In this document: positions 1 through 5,813 of the stretch, in pieces | How positions within the stretch are numbered: the first letter of the stretch is position 1 | Layout of the letters: each line of letters begins with the position of its first letter | Assembly (NCBI GenBank): GCA_964537955.1 | Contig: CAZICY010000063.1 | Coordinates: 1-8,263 of the forward strand | Source: Mxb001 sp964537955 | GTDB lineage: Bacteria; Actinomycetota; Actinomycetes; S36-B12 | DNA length: 8,263 nt | Reading direction: 5' to 3' | Notes under the pieces: generated by a model | Told to the model about the DNA's origin: nothing | Database searches by the model: none | The model's input: the letters and a program-made list of their open reading frames with translations, nothing else | Made by a program: the position numbers and the translations under genes

Positions 1-1306
1 TCGCGTCCTGCAGGATCGGGAAGAAGAAAACGCCCAGTGCTGCGCCGAGCTTGGCGGCACCGGCGGCGAAGCCGTGCCCGGCAGCGCGGATATCCGACGG
101 GAAGATCTCGGCGGGCAGGGCATAAGTCGTGGCATTGGGCCCGGCGTTCATGAAGAAGTTGAAGATCGCGAAACCGAGGAAGACCAGACCGAGGTAGCCG
201 GTGCCGTCTGGGCCCTGGAGTATCGACGAAACGCCGAGGATGACCAGGCCCACGGCCATGAAGATGAAGCCGGTCGTCTGCAATCGGATTCGGCCCCATC
301 TCTCGACGAGGAAGATGGCTGCGGCGAATCCGAGCACAAGGAAGACATCAAGCGCCGCCGTCCACTCCGTCGAGGCGATGTCGTCGGCAATGAAGTTGGT
401 ATTGGACCGGTCTTGATTGCCTCCGAAGGCCAACGCGGCGATGAGAGTCGGCGTGAAGATCCCTACGCCGTAGGTCGCGATGTCCATGAGGAACCACGGG
501 ACCGACGTGAAGATCGTCCGCCGGATCATGTCGCGCTTGAAGAGCTGAGGCTGCCAGAGTGCCTGGATACCTTCGGACGACTGCTCGGCCTTCTCCCGAT
601 CCTTATCGGTGATCACCACGGGGACGTTGGTGAGCTCTTCGACGACCTTGATCGCTTCTTCCTCGTGGCCGTTTTGAGCCAACCAGCGTGGACTCTCGGG
701 GACCTTGCGTCTGAGCAGGATGATGATGAGCGCAGGGATGACACCGAAGCCGAGCATCCAGCGCCATGAGGTCTCCTCGGGGAGGATCAGCAGCACGCCT
801 ACGCCGACCAGCGCACCCAGCAACATGCCCACCGCCTGGAGCGAGAAGGCGGAGACGAGCCAGCGGCCACGATTCTTCTGGGGCAGTACCTCGGCGAGGT
901 AGGACGCGGCAATCGGATAGTCGAGTCCGATGGCGATCCCGAGCAGGAAGCGGAAGGCGATGAGCGACCAGGTGTCCCAGGCGACCATGCAGCCGATGGA
1001 GAAGATCACGAACATCCACAGGTCGTACTTGAAGATGCGTCGCCTGCCGAGCTTGTCTCCGAGTGGCCCGAGGACAGCAGCGCCGAACATCGCGCCAACG
1101 ATGGCGGCAGCCGAGATGAGGCCCTTCTGCCAGGCGTTGGCACCGAGATCCTCGGCAATGAGCGGATTGGCGACGCCGATGATGAAGAAGTCGAAGCCGT
1201 CGAGCATGATGCCAAGGCCGGCAAGGAGCCAGAACTTCTTGTGCAGGCGCGTCATGCGCGCCTGGTCCAGGGCCTTGCCGAGGGGAATTGCCTTGACGTC
1301 GCTCAC
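1..1306 (-). CDS. MFS phosphate:H+ symporter-like transporter (PHS family), C-terminus cut by window edge
   Basis: Twelve-helix-type major facilitator protein; 435 codons are visible and the C-terminus runs off the left edge. Seen: LDGFDFFIIG in helix 1 (residues 35-44), the MFS loop 2-3 motif GDKLGRRR (83-90), GLDYPIAASYLAE (127-139), PESPRWLA (203-210), and NAGPNATTYALPAEIFP (387-403). Aligned from memory with the fungal phosphate transporter PiPT (family of yeast Pho84), its phosphate-site residues Y150, Q177, W320, D324, Y328 and K459 seem to match Y130, Q157, W271, D275, Y279 and K419 here, with the 27-residue Y-Q spacing and the W+4/+8 spacing kept. D129 matches the proton-coupling D149. 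Inorganic phosphate uptake driven by protons is therefore the likely role; other organic anions remain possible. The GTG at 1306 is chosen because codons after it are in frame and transporter-like; its ribosome site is weak. ATG at 1255 is a fallback start. It lies 92 bp after pstB. Confidence 0.8.
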   Translation of the reverse strand, partial: MSDVKAIPLGKALDQARMTRLHKKFWLLAGLGIMLDGFDFFIIGVANPLIAEDLGANAWQKGLISAAAIVGAMFGAAVLGPLGDKLGRRRIFKYDLWMFVIFSIGCMVAWDTWSLIAFRFLLGIAIGLDYPIAASYLAEVLPQKNRGRWLVSAFSLQAVGMLLGALVGVGVLLILPEETSWRWMLGFGVIPALIIILLRRKVPESPRWLAQNGHEEEAIKVVEELTNVPVVITDKDREKAEQSSEGIQALWQPQLFKRDMIRRTIFTSVPWFLMDIATYGVGIFTPTLIAALAFGGNQDRSNTNFIADDIASTEWTAALDVFLVLGFAAAIFLVERWGRIRLQTTGFIFMAVGLVILGVSSILQGPDGTGYLGLVFLGFAIFNFFMNAGPNATTYALPAEIFPSDIRAAGHGFAAGAAKLGAALGVFFFPILQDA

Positions 1307-1312
1307 GGGAGC

Positions 1313-1318
1313 AACCTA
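1313..1318 (-). promoter_or_regulatory. Possible -10 element (TAGGTT) for a leaderless MFS transcript
   Basis: On the minus strand TAGGTT fits the actinobacterial TANNNT -10 pattern and ends six bases before the GTG start codon, the spacing expected if transcription begins at the start codon itself. The GTG has no good Shine-Dalgarno sequence, only AGG at spacing eight, which overlaps this hexamer. No recognisable -35 is present, so the call is weak. Confidence 0.25.
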
Positions 1319-1365
1319 GGAAATCCGAGCGGCTTCGCGTAGGTAAGGCACCGAGACTTCATCGG

Positions 1366-1387
1366 GATCGCCAAGTGTTCACCTAGC
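1366..1387 (+). promoter_or_regulatory. Possible degenerate PHO-box-like repeat between pstB and the MFS gene
   Basis: Read on the plus strand, an 11-bp unit GTTCACCTAGC (1377-1387) matches most of the Streptomyces PHO-box unit (GTTCACC core). The 11 bp directly before it, GATCGCCAAGT, keep five of the seven core bases in the same phase. The orientation is opposite to the genes and the first unit is poor, so this may be chance. If real, it would place the MFS gene under phosphate control separately from pstB. Confidence 0.22.
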
Positions 1388-1398
1388 CGGTGGCGTGA

Positions 1399-2217
1399 TC
1401 ACCCGAATCGCCCGTTGACGTAATCGAAGGTCCTCGGGTCCTGGGGCTCACTAAACATGAGGTCGGTGGGGCCGTGCTCGACGATGTGGCCCGGCTGGCC
1501 GTGCTCGGCGAGGAAGAAGGCACATTGCTGCGAGACACGCTGAGCCTGCTGCATGTTGTGGGTGACGATGACGATCGTGACCTCCTCGCGCAACTCCTCG
1601 ATTGTCTCCTCAATGCGCCGCGTGGACGTCGGATCGAGCGCGGAGCATGGCTCATCCATGAGGAGCACCTTGGGCTTGATGGCGAGGGAGCGGGCGATGC
1701 ACAGGCGCTGCTGCTGTCCGCCGGATAGGCCGCCGCCCGGGGCGCGGAGGCGGTCCTTGACCTCCTTCCACAGTCCCGCCTTGGTGAGGCAGTGCTCGAC
1801 GAGCTCGTCCTTGGCGTCACCGCTCGCGTGGACGCCATTGAGCTTGAGGCCGGCGATGACGTTGTCGTAGATGCTCATGGCCGGGAAAGGATTCGGCTTC
1901 TGGAAGACCATCCCGATCTGGCGACGTGCATCAGTGATGCGCACATTCGGGGCGTAGATGTCCTCGCCGTCCAGCAGCACCTCCCCCGCAATGCGTGCGC
2001 TGATGACGAGCTCGTGCATGCGATTGAGCGAGCGGAGGAAGGTGGACTTGCCGCAGCCCGAAGGGCCGATGAGGGCGGTCACCTGGCCGGCGGGCATGAG
2101 CAGCGACACCCGGTCGAGCACCAGGTGGGTCCCGAACCAGCAGGAGATGTCGATGGCCTGAATGGAATACAGCTGCGGGGCGGCCGTCGACGGAGAGTCG
2201 TCCACAGTCATGGTCAT
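1399..2217 (-). CDS. pstB: Phosphate ABC transporter ATP-binding protein PstB
   Basis: Cytoplasmic ATPase of the phosphate-specific transporter; 272 residues, close to the usual 250-270. Complete ABC set: Walker A GPSGCGKST (51-59), Q-loop Q106 in VFQKPNPFP, a PstB hallmark, signature LSGGQQQR (164-171), Walker B VLLMDEP (184-190), the PstB-typical CSALDPTSTRRIEE (191-204), H-loop H220 in VTHNMQQA, and the C-terminal DYVNGRFG. Nothing is degenerate, so it should hydrolyse ATP. The start is the ATG at 2217, with AAGGGA six bases upstream; an in-frame ATG at 2385 would add 56 residues that overlap the preceding gene and look unlike PstB. The gene follows the pseudo-sortase gene by 11 bp and is probably cotranscribed with it. 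No PstA or PstC permease is present on either side within the window, so its membrane partner is unknown. Confidence 0.97.
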   Translation of the reverse strand: MTMTVDDSPSTAAPQLYSIQAIDISCWFGTHLVLDRVSLLMPAGQVTALIGPSGCGKSTFLRSLNRMHELVISARIAGEVLLDGEDIYAPNVRITDARRQIGMVFQKPNPFPAMSIYDNVIAGLKLNGVHASGDAKDELVEHCLTKAGLWKEVKDRLRAPGGGLSGGQQQRLCIARSLAIKPKVLLMDEPCSALDPTSTRRIEETIEELREEVTIVIVTHNMQQAQRVSQQCAFFLAEHGQPGHIVEHGPTDLMFSEPQDPRTFDYVNGRFG

Positions 2218-2223
2218 CGGTCG

Positions 2224-2229
2224 TCCCTT
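2224..2229 (-). promoter_or_regulatory. Ribosome binding site of pstB
   Basis: AAGGGA on the minus strand, six bases before the ATG at 2217. It touches the TGA stop (2229-2231) of the preceding gene, suggesting translational coupling, and it decides the pstB start against the longer reading frame. Confidence 0.75.
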
Positions 2230-3158
2230 CAGAGGAGGTTGGGGAGAAGTCGGAGAGCGGCCATGGAGGCCATGACACCGGCGAAGAAGACGATGGGCGC
2301 AGCGACCAGCCACGCCTGCCACTTGCCCCATCGGATCACCAGCCACACGGTCGCCACGGCGACCACGAGGAGGAGTTGCAGCCACAGCAGGAGCGGCACG
2401 AGACCCGCGGGGTCTCCGGCCATGGCCTGCTCGGCCGGGTCGAGCGATGCCGCGGTGATGACACGCGGTGGTGCGGGCTGAGCCGGCGTGACCAGCTCTG
2501 CGTCGACACGCAGCAGATCGGTGGGCATGAAGCGTGGACCCATGGCCGTGACGAGCGTGAGCCGGCCTTGGCCGGGCTCGAGCACGGGCGGGAGCGGATC
2601 GCCAGGGCGGCGCACGCCGATGACGCGATACTCCGCCGGACCCTGGCCTGTGGTGGCGACGATGGTCATGCCCGGCTGGAGGATCTCCAACTGGCCGAAG
2701 GGTGCGCCGAAGGCCGCCTGTCGCCCGAAGATCACCGAAGTGCCGGGCTGGCCCGGCAGCACGGTGTCGCGCTTGTGGCCCGGGCCCGACTGCGTGACCG
2801 ACGACGTGGTGCCCTCGACGACGACTTCCTTCATGCCGAGGTCGGGGATCTCCAGGATGGCCACGGGCGCGCCGGGGCGCAGCAGTGCGCCGTTGACGTC
2901 GGTCTGCCCCACAGGGGCAATCGCATTGGCCAGCTCGCTGCGGAAGTCGGAGTAGAGGACCTCCTGGTCTCGCGCATGCACGAGCTGGCTCACGATGAGG
3001 AGGTTGGCCAGGAAGCCCAGGCAGAGCACGCTGAAGATGATGAGGATGCTGGCGACAAGGAATCGTGGCGACTCAAGGAAGCGGGGCTTCCCGTCGCCGT
3101 CGGAGGGCGTCGTAGCGTCGTCATTCATGGGACGCGGCTCGTCTTCGACCATGCTCAT
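2229..3158 (-). CDS. Three-helix membrane protein with a catalytically degenerate sortase-like domain
   Basis: 309 residues. Layout: hydrophilic N-terminus (1-32), membrane helix (about 33-56), extracellular sortase-like domain (about 98-224), then two C-terminal helices (about 252-275 and 282-304) joined by the basic loop RWGKWQ, presumably cytoplasmic. Sortase hallmarks remain: SGPGHKRDTVLPGQPGT (124-140, like GPGHY..TA.PGE.GN), FGAPFGQLEIL (150-160), and LTLVT (200-204) before a terminal VDAELV strand. The catalytic His of the usual GHR is Arg146 (FGRQ) and the Cys of TLxTC is Ala205; the Arg (R217) survives. It therefore cannot do normal cysteine transpeptidation. No LPxTG-type sorting signal is seen in the window's complete secreted proteins. 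Extra C-terminal helices are also not typical. It sits between a membrane-anchored secreted protein and pstB, with 10- and 11-bp gaps, suggesting a structural or scaffold role in that complex. The start is uncertain: ATG 3158, 3152 or 3128, none with a strong ribosome site. Confidence 0.85.
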   Translation of the reverse strand: MSMVEDEPRPMNDDATTPSDGDGKPRFLESPRFLVASILIIFSVLCLGFLANLLIVSQLVHARDQEVLYSDFRSELANAIAPVGQTDVNGALLRPGAPVAILEIPDLGMKEVVVEGTTSSVTQSGPGHKRDTVLPGQPGTSVIFGRQAAFGAPFGQLEILQPGMTIVATTGQGPAEYRVIGVRRPGDPLPPVLEPGQGRLTLVTAMGPRFMPTDLLRVDAELVTPAQPAPPRVITAASLDPAEQAMAGDPAGLVPLLLWLQLLLVVAVATVWLVIRWGKWQAWLVAAPIVFFAGVMASMAALRLLPNLL

Positions 3159-3168
3159 GGGAGAAAGA

Positions 3169-3924
3169 TCACTTCCCCGCGCTCACGGGCTGGTCCTCGT
3201 CGGACGCATCCGCATCAGTGGACTTCGCACGGCCGCGCCACCAGGAGTACGCCGCCCCGATCAGGAGGCCGGCACCCACGACGATGAGGATCACTCGCCA
3301 AGGTGGGCCTTCGCTCGCGGCTTCCTGCTGTGCCGCCGCCACCTCAGTCTCGTACTCGGCGACCTCTTCGGGCTCCGGGGCTGCCGGATCGCCGTAGGCA
3401 AAACCGGCTGAGCCGGGCACGTATCCGTCGATGAGCTCGTCGATGGGCGTCGCCGACTCACCCTGAGCGACGTAGCGCCCCTTGCCGTCGACGCTGATGG
3501 TCGCGGTGAAGACCTGGAGGTCGGCGGTGTCGAGTGTGTCCCGGCAGGCGAAGGTCAGCGTGTAGTCGCCCTTGATTCGCTGGCCCGGAGCCGCCATCGC
3601 GATGTAGGTCGCGAGATCCGTCGGCAGCGGCACGACATAGTGACCCGGATAGCTATCGGGACCGATCGTCGTGATCTTGGTCGTGCCGATGAGGTTCCCA
3701 CGATCAGCACCCTTGAGATTGGGCCCATCAAGCATGACCGCGAACATCTGGCCCCGCGTGCACACATCGGACGTGGCGATGTCGATGGGAGTCAGCAGGT
3801 CGCCCTTGGCGGGCTCCACCACGAGGTAGCCGAGGCGCTCGGGCTCCTCCGCGAGAGCGGGCGGCGCGGAGATGGCCGCCACGGCAAGACTGGCAACGCA
3901 GGCGGCGATCAGTCGCCTCGACAT
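3169..3924 (-). CDS. Secreted two-cysteine domain protein with C-terminal membrane anchor, function unknown
   Basis: 251 residues. Signal peptide 1-25 (MSRRLIAACV..., cut after ALA), a globular domain about 30-147 with a lone cysteine pair (C55, C127) that could form a disulfide, an acidic/alanine-rich linker (about 180-207), one membrane helix (about 210-229), and a cytoplasmic tail starting RGRAK. The domain resembles the N-terminal domain of the protein encoded at 4033-4779: both begin with a pattern L-x-[IV]-x-P-x-x-GD-x-x-T, have Cys at the same place, and end G-x-Y-x-L-x-x-x-C-R. I do not recognise a named family. The start at 3924 has GAGG six bases upstream; the longer frame from 4008 begins inside the stem-loop and adds a hydrophilic stretch ahead of the signal peptide. 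It is the first gene of the block leading to pstB and lies just downstream of the PHO-box-like repeat. Confidence 0.85.
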   Translation of the reverse strand: MSRRLIAACVASLAVAAISAPPALAEEPERLGYLVVEPAKGDLLTPIDIATSDVCTRGQMFAVMLDGPNLKGADRGNLIGTTKITTIGPDSYPGHYVVPLPTDLATYIAMAAPGQRIKGDYTLTFACRDTLDTADLQVFTATISVDGKGRYVAQGESATPIDELIDGYVPGSAGFAYGDPAAPEPEEVAEYETEVAAAQQEAASEGPPWRVILIVVGAGLLIGAAYSWWRGRAKSTDADASDEDQPVSAGK

Positions 3925-3930
3925 GCTCCG

Positions 3931-3934
3931 CCTC
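3931..3934 (-). promoter_or_regulatory. Ribosome binding site deciding the start at 3924
   Basis: GAGG on the minus strand, six bases before the ATG at 3924. This ATG places the Arg-Arg and hydrophobic core of the signal peptide at the very N-terminus, which supports it over the upstream in-frame ATGs at 3942, 3951 and 4008. Confidence 0.6.
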
Positions 3935-3960
3935 GCTCCCATGACGCGCATCGTGCCGAT

Positions 3961-3982
3961 ATCGGATGAATCGGGGGTGAAC
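3961..3982 (-). promoter_or_regulatory. PHO-box-like pair of 11-bp direct repeats (PhoP/RegX3-type operator)
   Basis: On the minus strand two adjoining 11-bp units read GTTCACCCCCG and ATTCATCCGAT. They fit the Streptomyces PhoP direct-repeat unit, core GTTCAYC, with one core mismatch (the first base of unit two); mycobacterial RegX3 sites on phosphate genes use a similar core. The pair lies 37-58 bases before the start codon at 3924 and after the stem-loop that follows the gene at 4033-4779. It therefore probably marks a phosphate-starvation promoter for the block 3924-1399. No convincing -10 hexamer is visible. The downstream end overlaps a 10-bp perfect palindrome CCGATATCGG (3956-3965). 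Confidence 0.55.
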
Positions 3983-3990
3983 ACAGAGCG

Positions 3991-4023
3991 AGGGGCGAGC
4001 GAACGCATGGTTCGCTCGCCCCT
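3991..4023 (-). terminator. Strong stem-loop between the two gene blocks, terminator-like
   Basis: Perfect inverted repeat on the plus strand: arm AGGGGCGAGCGAAC (3991-4004), loop GCATG, arm GTTCGCTCGCCCCT (4010-4023), giving a GC-rich 14-bp stem with a 5-base loop. It begins 10 bases after the stop codon of the gene at 4033-4779. On the minus strand it is followed by CGCTCTGTGTTCACC, without a U-run, as is common for actinobacterial terminators. It may end the upstream transcript fully or partly, or protect its 3' end. Confidence 0.65.
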
Positions 4024-4032
4024 GCCCGCGTG

Positions 4033-4779
4033 CTACTTGGCGATCTTGATCGTCGCCGAAGCCGTGCCGTTGCCGTAGCCGGCCTTGGTGGCCGTGACGA
4101 CGGCAGTGATGGTCTTGCCACGGTCGCTGGCCTTGACCTTGTACGTGGCACCCGTGCCGACCGTCTTCTTGCCGACCCTCCAGGTGATGGAGGTGGAGTC
4201 CGGAGTGGGCTCCCAGGTGCCTGCAGAGACACGTAGGGTCGCCCCCACGTTGCCCTTGCCGGTGATCTTGGGCTTGGCCTTGTTGGTCACCGCGGTGGGC
4301 TTGGCACCCTCCTCGAAGACCATGCCACCGGCGAGCTGACGGATTGTCACCTTGCTCGTGTAGACGGTGATGGGCTGCGGATTGGTGGCAGCGCGGCAGA
4401 TCACCCGGAGGTCGTAGACCCCGGTCGGGATTGCTGACCCGTAGGCCTCCTCGGCGATACCGAACGTGTAGGACACCGGGATCGTCATGGGTGCCGTCTG
4501 CGCGCCCGTGGCGCCGATCGCCGAGAGCGGCTGGAGGCCGTTCATGGAGATCTCCTCCGTCAGGCTCCCGCCCACGAGCTTGATGACGTAATGCGTGGCG
4601 TTGGCGCTGGCGCATCCACCGGTGGTGGTGACCGCGAAGGCCGTGTCTGCATCACCCGTCGTCGGGGTGATGCTCAGGGTGCCATTGGCCGAGGCCGCGG
4701 GAGCGGCCACGAGGGCCGCTCCCGCCACCGCGAGGGCACCCACGGCGACCATGAGGCCGCGCGTGATGCGTGTTGTCAT
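4033..4779 (-). CDS. Secreted protein with two-cysteine domain and C-terminal Ig-like domain
   Basis: 248 residues. Signal peptide 1-31 (cut after ASA), an N-terminal domain about 33-147 with two cysteines (C56, C128), and a C-terminal bacterial Ig-like module about 161-248. The module shows the usual pattern PKITGKGNVGATLRVSAGTW (170-189), then W200, GATYKVKASDRGKTITAVVT (210-229) and ATKAGYG, typical of Ig-like domains in actinobacterial exported proteins. There is no lipobox, membrane anchor or sorting signal, so it is either released or held by a partner. The N-terminal domain appears paralogous to that of the protein at 3169-3924. AGAGGGA lies eight bases before the ATG at 4779. It follows the PstS-like gene by 30 bp, and a strong stem-loop follows it. 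Its function is unknown; binding another component of the locus or the cell wall is inference. Confidence 0.88.
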   Translation of the reverse strand: MTTRITRGLMVAVGALAVAGAALVAAPAASANGTLSITPTTGDADTAFAVTTTGGCASANATHYVIKLVGGSLTEEISMNGLQPLSAIGATGAQTAPMTIPVSYTFGIAEEAYGSAIPTGVYDLRVICRAATNPQPITVYTSKVTIRQLAGGMVFEEGAKPTAVTNKAKPKITGKGNVGATLRVSAGTWEPTPDSTSITWRVGKKTVGTGATYKVKASDRGKTITAVVTATKAGYGNGTASATIKIAK

Positions 4780-4809
4780 GAGTTCAGTCCCTCTCGTTGT
4801 CAGGTCGCG

Positions 4810-5811
4810 TCAGCTACGGCTACTGGTGTCGCCGCACTTGCTCGGATCCCGAAGGTCGCCGAAGCCCTGGAGGTTGATCTGGGGCTTCGCCTTGCAGATG
4901 AGCGAGTCCTTGCCCACGAAGACCTTGTACTCAAGCGAGTTGGTCTCGGTGACCTTGGACGTCGGGATCAGGTTGAAGACATCGCGAACCCCGGAGAAGG
5001 TCGTGTTGATGACTGTGGGGACGACACCGTCAATGACACCGATGACCGCGCGACCGCGACGGTCGGGAGCCGTGCCGTAGAGCTGCGCCTGGTAGACAGC
5101 CGCGGAGTAGGGCATGATCTGGTTCTTCTTGAGCTCCCGACCGTCATGCTCCTGGGGGAGGTTGCCCGGGAAGGTGCCACCGTCCTTCTGCGGCACGAGG
5201 CAGGGGTACTGCGACGGCTGGAAGTCGCGGGGGATGCCGACGTAGTCGAGCCAGCTATTTCGCGTGCCCGAACCCACCTGGACCAGTGCTGGCTGGATGG
5301 TCGGCACCTCGCACTTGAAGATGGCGACGATCTGGGCCTTGGTGAGCTCACGCGGCACGTCGCCGTCGCCGCGCACGGCGAAAGTGAGCGCGTCTGTCGC
5401 GAAGGGCACCCAGGTGACCGACGGCGTGCTGGTGAAGGAGCCGCGTGAGGAGGACGAGCGGGCCCACTGGAAGCAGCCGTCATTCGCCTGCAGCGACTTG
5501 ACCAGCGCGTCGCGCCCGGCTGATGAGCCATTGGGGCGGGTGATGTCCTTGCACTTGGCGTTGAGGGCCGGGTCCTTGGTCGTGATGGTCGGCGTGCCGA
5601 TGGCGTCGTAGGAACCGAGCACCTTGACACCGCCGTCCACGACGATTTCGGCCAGGGCGTTCATGAGGGACTGCGTGGTGTCCGAGCCACCACCGGCAAG
5701 CTGACGGTAGGTGGGTGGTCCGGACGGATCCGCCTGGGCGAGCGGCAGGGTGGCCAGCGCGAGGCTGAGCACGCCCGCACCCGCGGCGGCTGCAATGAGG
5801 GACTTTCGCAT
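4810..5811 (-). CDS. Exported PstS-like phosphate-type substrate-binding protein
   Basis: 333 residues. Signal peptide 1-27 (MRKSLIAAAAGAG..., cut after AQA) with no lipobox cysteine, so it is not a lipoprotein like most Gram-positive PstS. The mature part has the type II periplasmic-binding fold signs of the PstS family: GGGSDTTQSLMNAL (40-53) as the first anion loop, WVPFATDALTFAV (134-146), ELTKAQIVAIFKCEV (155-169) like the LT..QL..IF segment, and QVGSGTRNSWLDYVG (178-192) like the PstS SGT loop. Six cysteines (87, 113, 167, 204, 306, 326) suggest disulfides. The ligand is probably phosphate or a related anion, inferred from these loops and the pstB context. Start ATG 5811 has GAGGAG ten bases upstream, inside the preceding gene, whose TAA ends two bases before it; the two are surely coupled. 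Confidence 0.85.
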   Translation of the reverse strand: MRKSLIAAAAGAGVLSLALATLPLAQADPSGPPTYRQLAGGGSDTTQSLMNALAEIVVDGGVKVLGSYDAIGTPTITTKDPALNAKCKDITRPNGSSAGRDALVKSLQANDGCFQWARSSSSRGSFTSTPSVTWVPFATDALTFAVRGDGDVPRELTKAQIVAIFKCEVPTIQPALVQVGSGTRNSWLDYVGIPRDFQPSQYPCLVPQKDGGTFPGNLPQEHDGRELKKNQIMPYSAAVYQAQLYGTAPDRRGRAVIGVIDGVVPTVINTTFSGVRDVFNLIPTSKVTETNSLEYKVFVGKDSLICKAKPQINLQGFGDLRDPSKCGDTSSRS

Positions 5812-5813
5812 GG

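Noticed and set aside
74..769. Long open frame on the plus strand opposite the MFS gene
   Set aside because: Its product is a hydrophilic Asp/Glu/Arg-rich string typical of the antisense of a GC-rich membrane protein gene; the minus-strand frame carries clear transporter motifs.
1369..1395. Rho-independent terminator after pstB
   Set aside because: Only competing 4-5 bp stems (CGCCA/TGGCG, CACC/GGTG) are possible and no U-run follows, so it is too weak to call.
2218..2385. N-terminal extension of PstB to the ATG at 2385
   Set aside because: The 56 extra residues overlap the end of the pseudo-sortase gene and are unlike PstB; the ATG at 2217 has a good ribosome site.
2229..3158. Active housekeeping or class E sortase
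   Set aside because: The catalytic His and Cys are replaced by Arg and Ala, and no sorting-signal substrate is seen nearby.
1792..3287. Overlapping plus-strand open frames opposite pstB and the pseudo-sortase
   Set aside because: Low-complexity Arg/His/Asp/Gly-rich products without domains, explained by high GC antisense codon bias.
3925..4008. Longer start at 4008 for the anchored two-cysteine protein
   Set aside because: It begins inside the stem-loop, crosses the PHO-like box and puts a hydrophilic stretch before a good signal peptide.
4591..5448. Plus-strand open frame of 285 codons opposite the PstS-like gene
   Set aside because: No recognisable domain, and it runs antisense to a frame with a signal peptide and binding-protein motifs.
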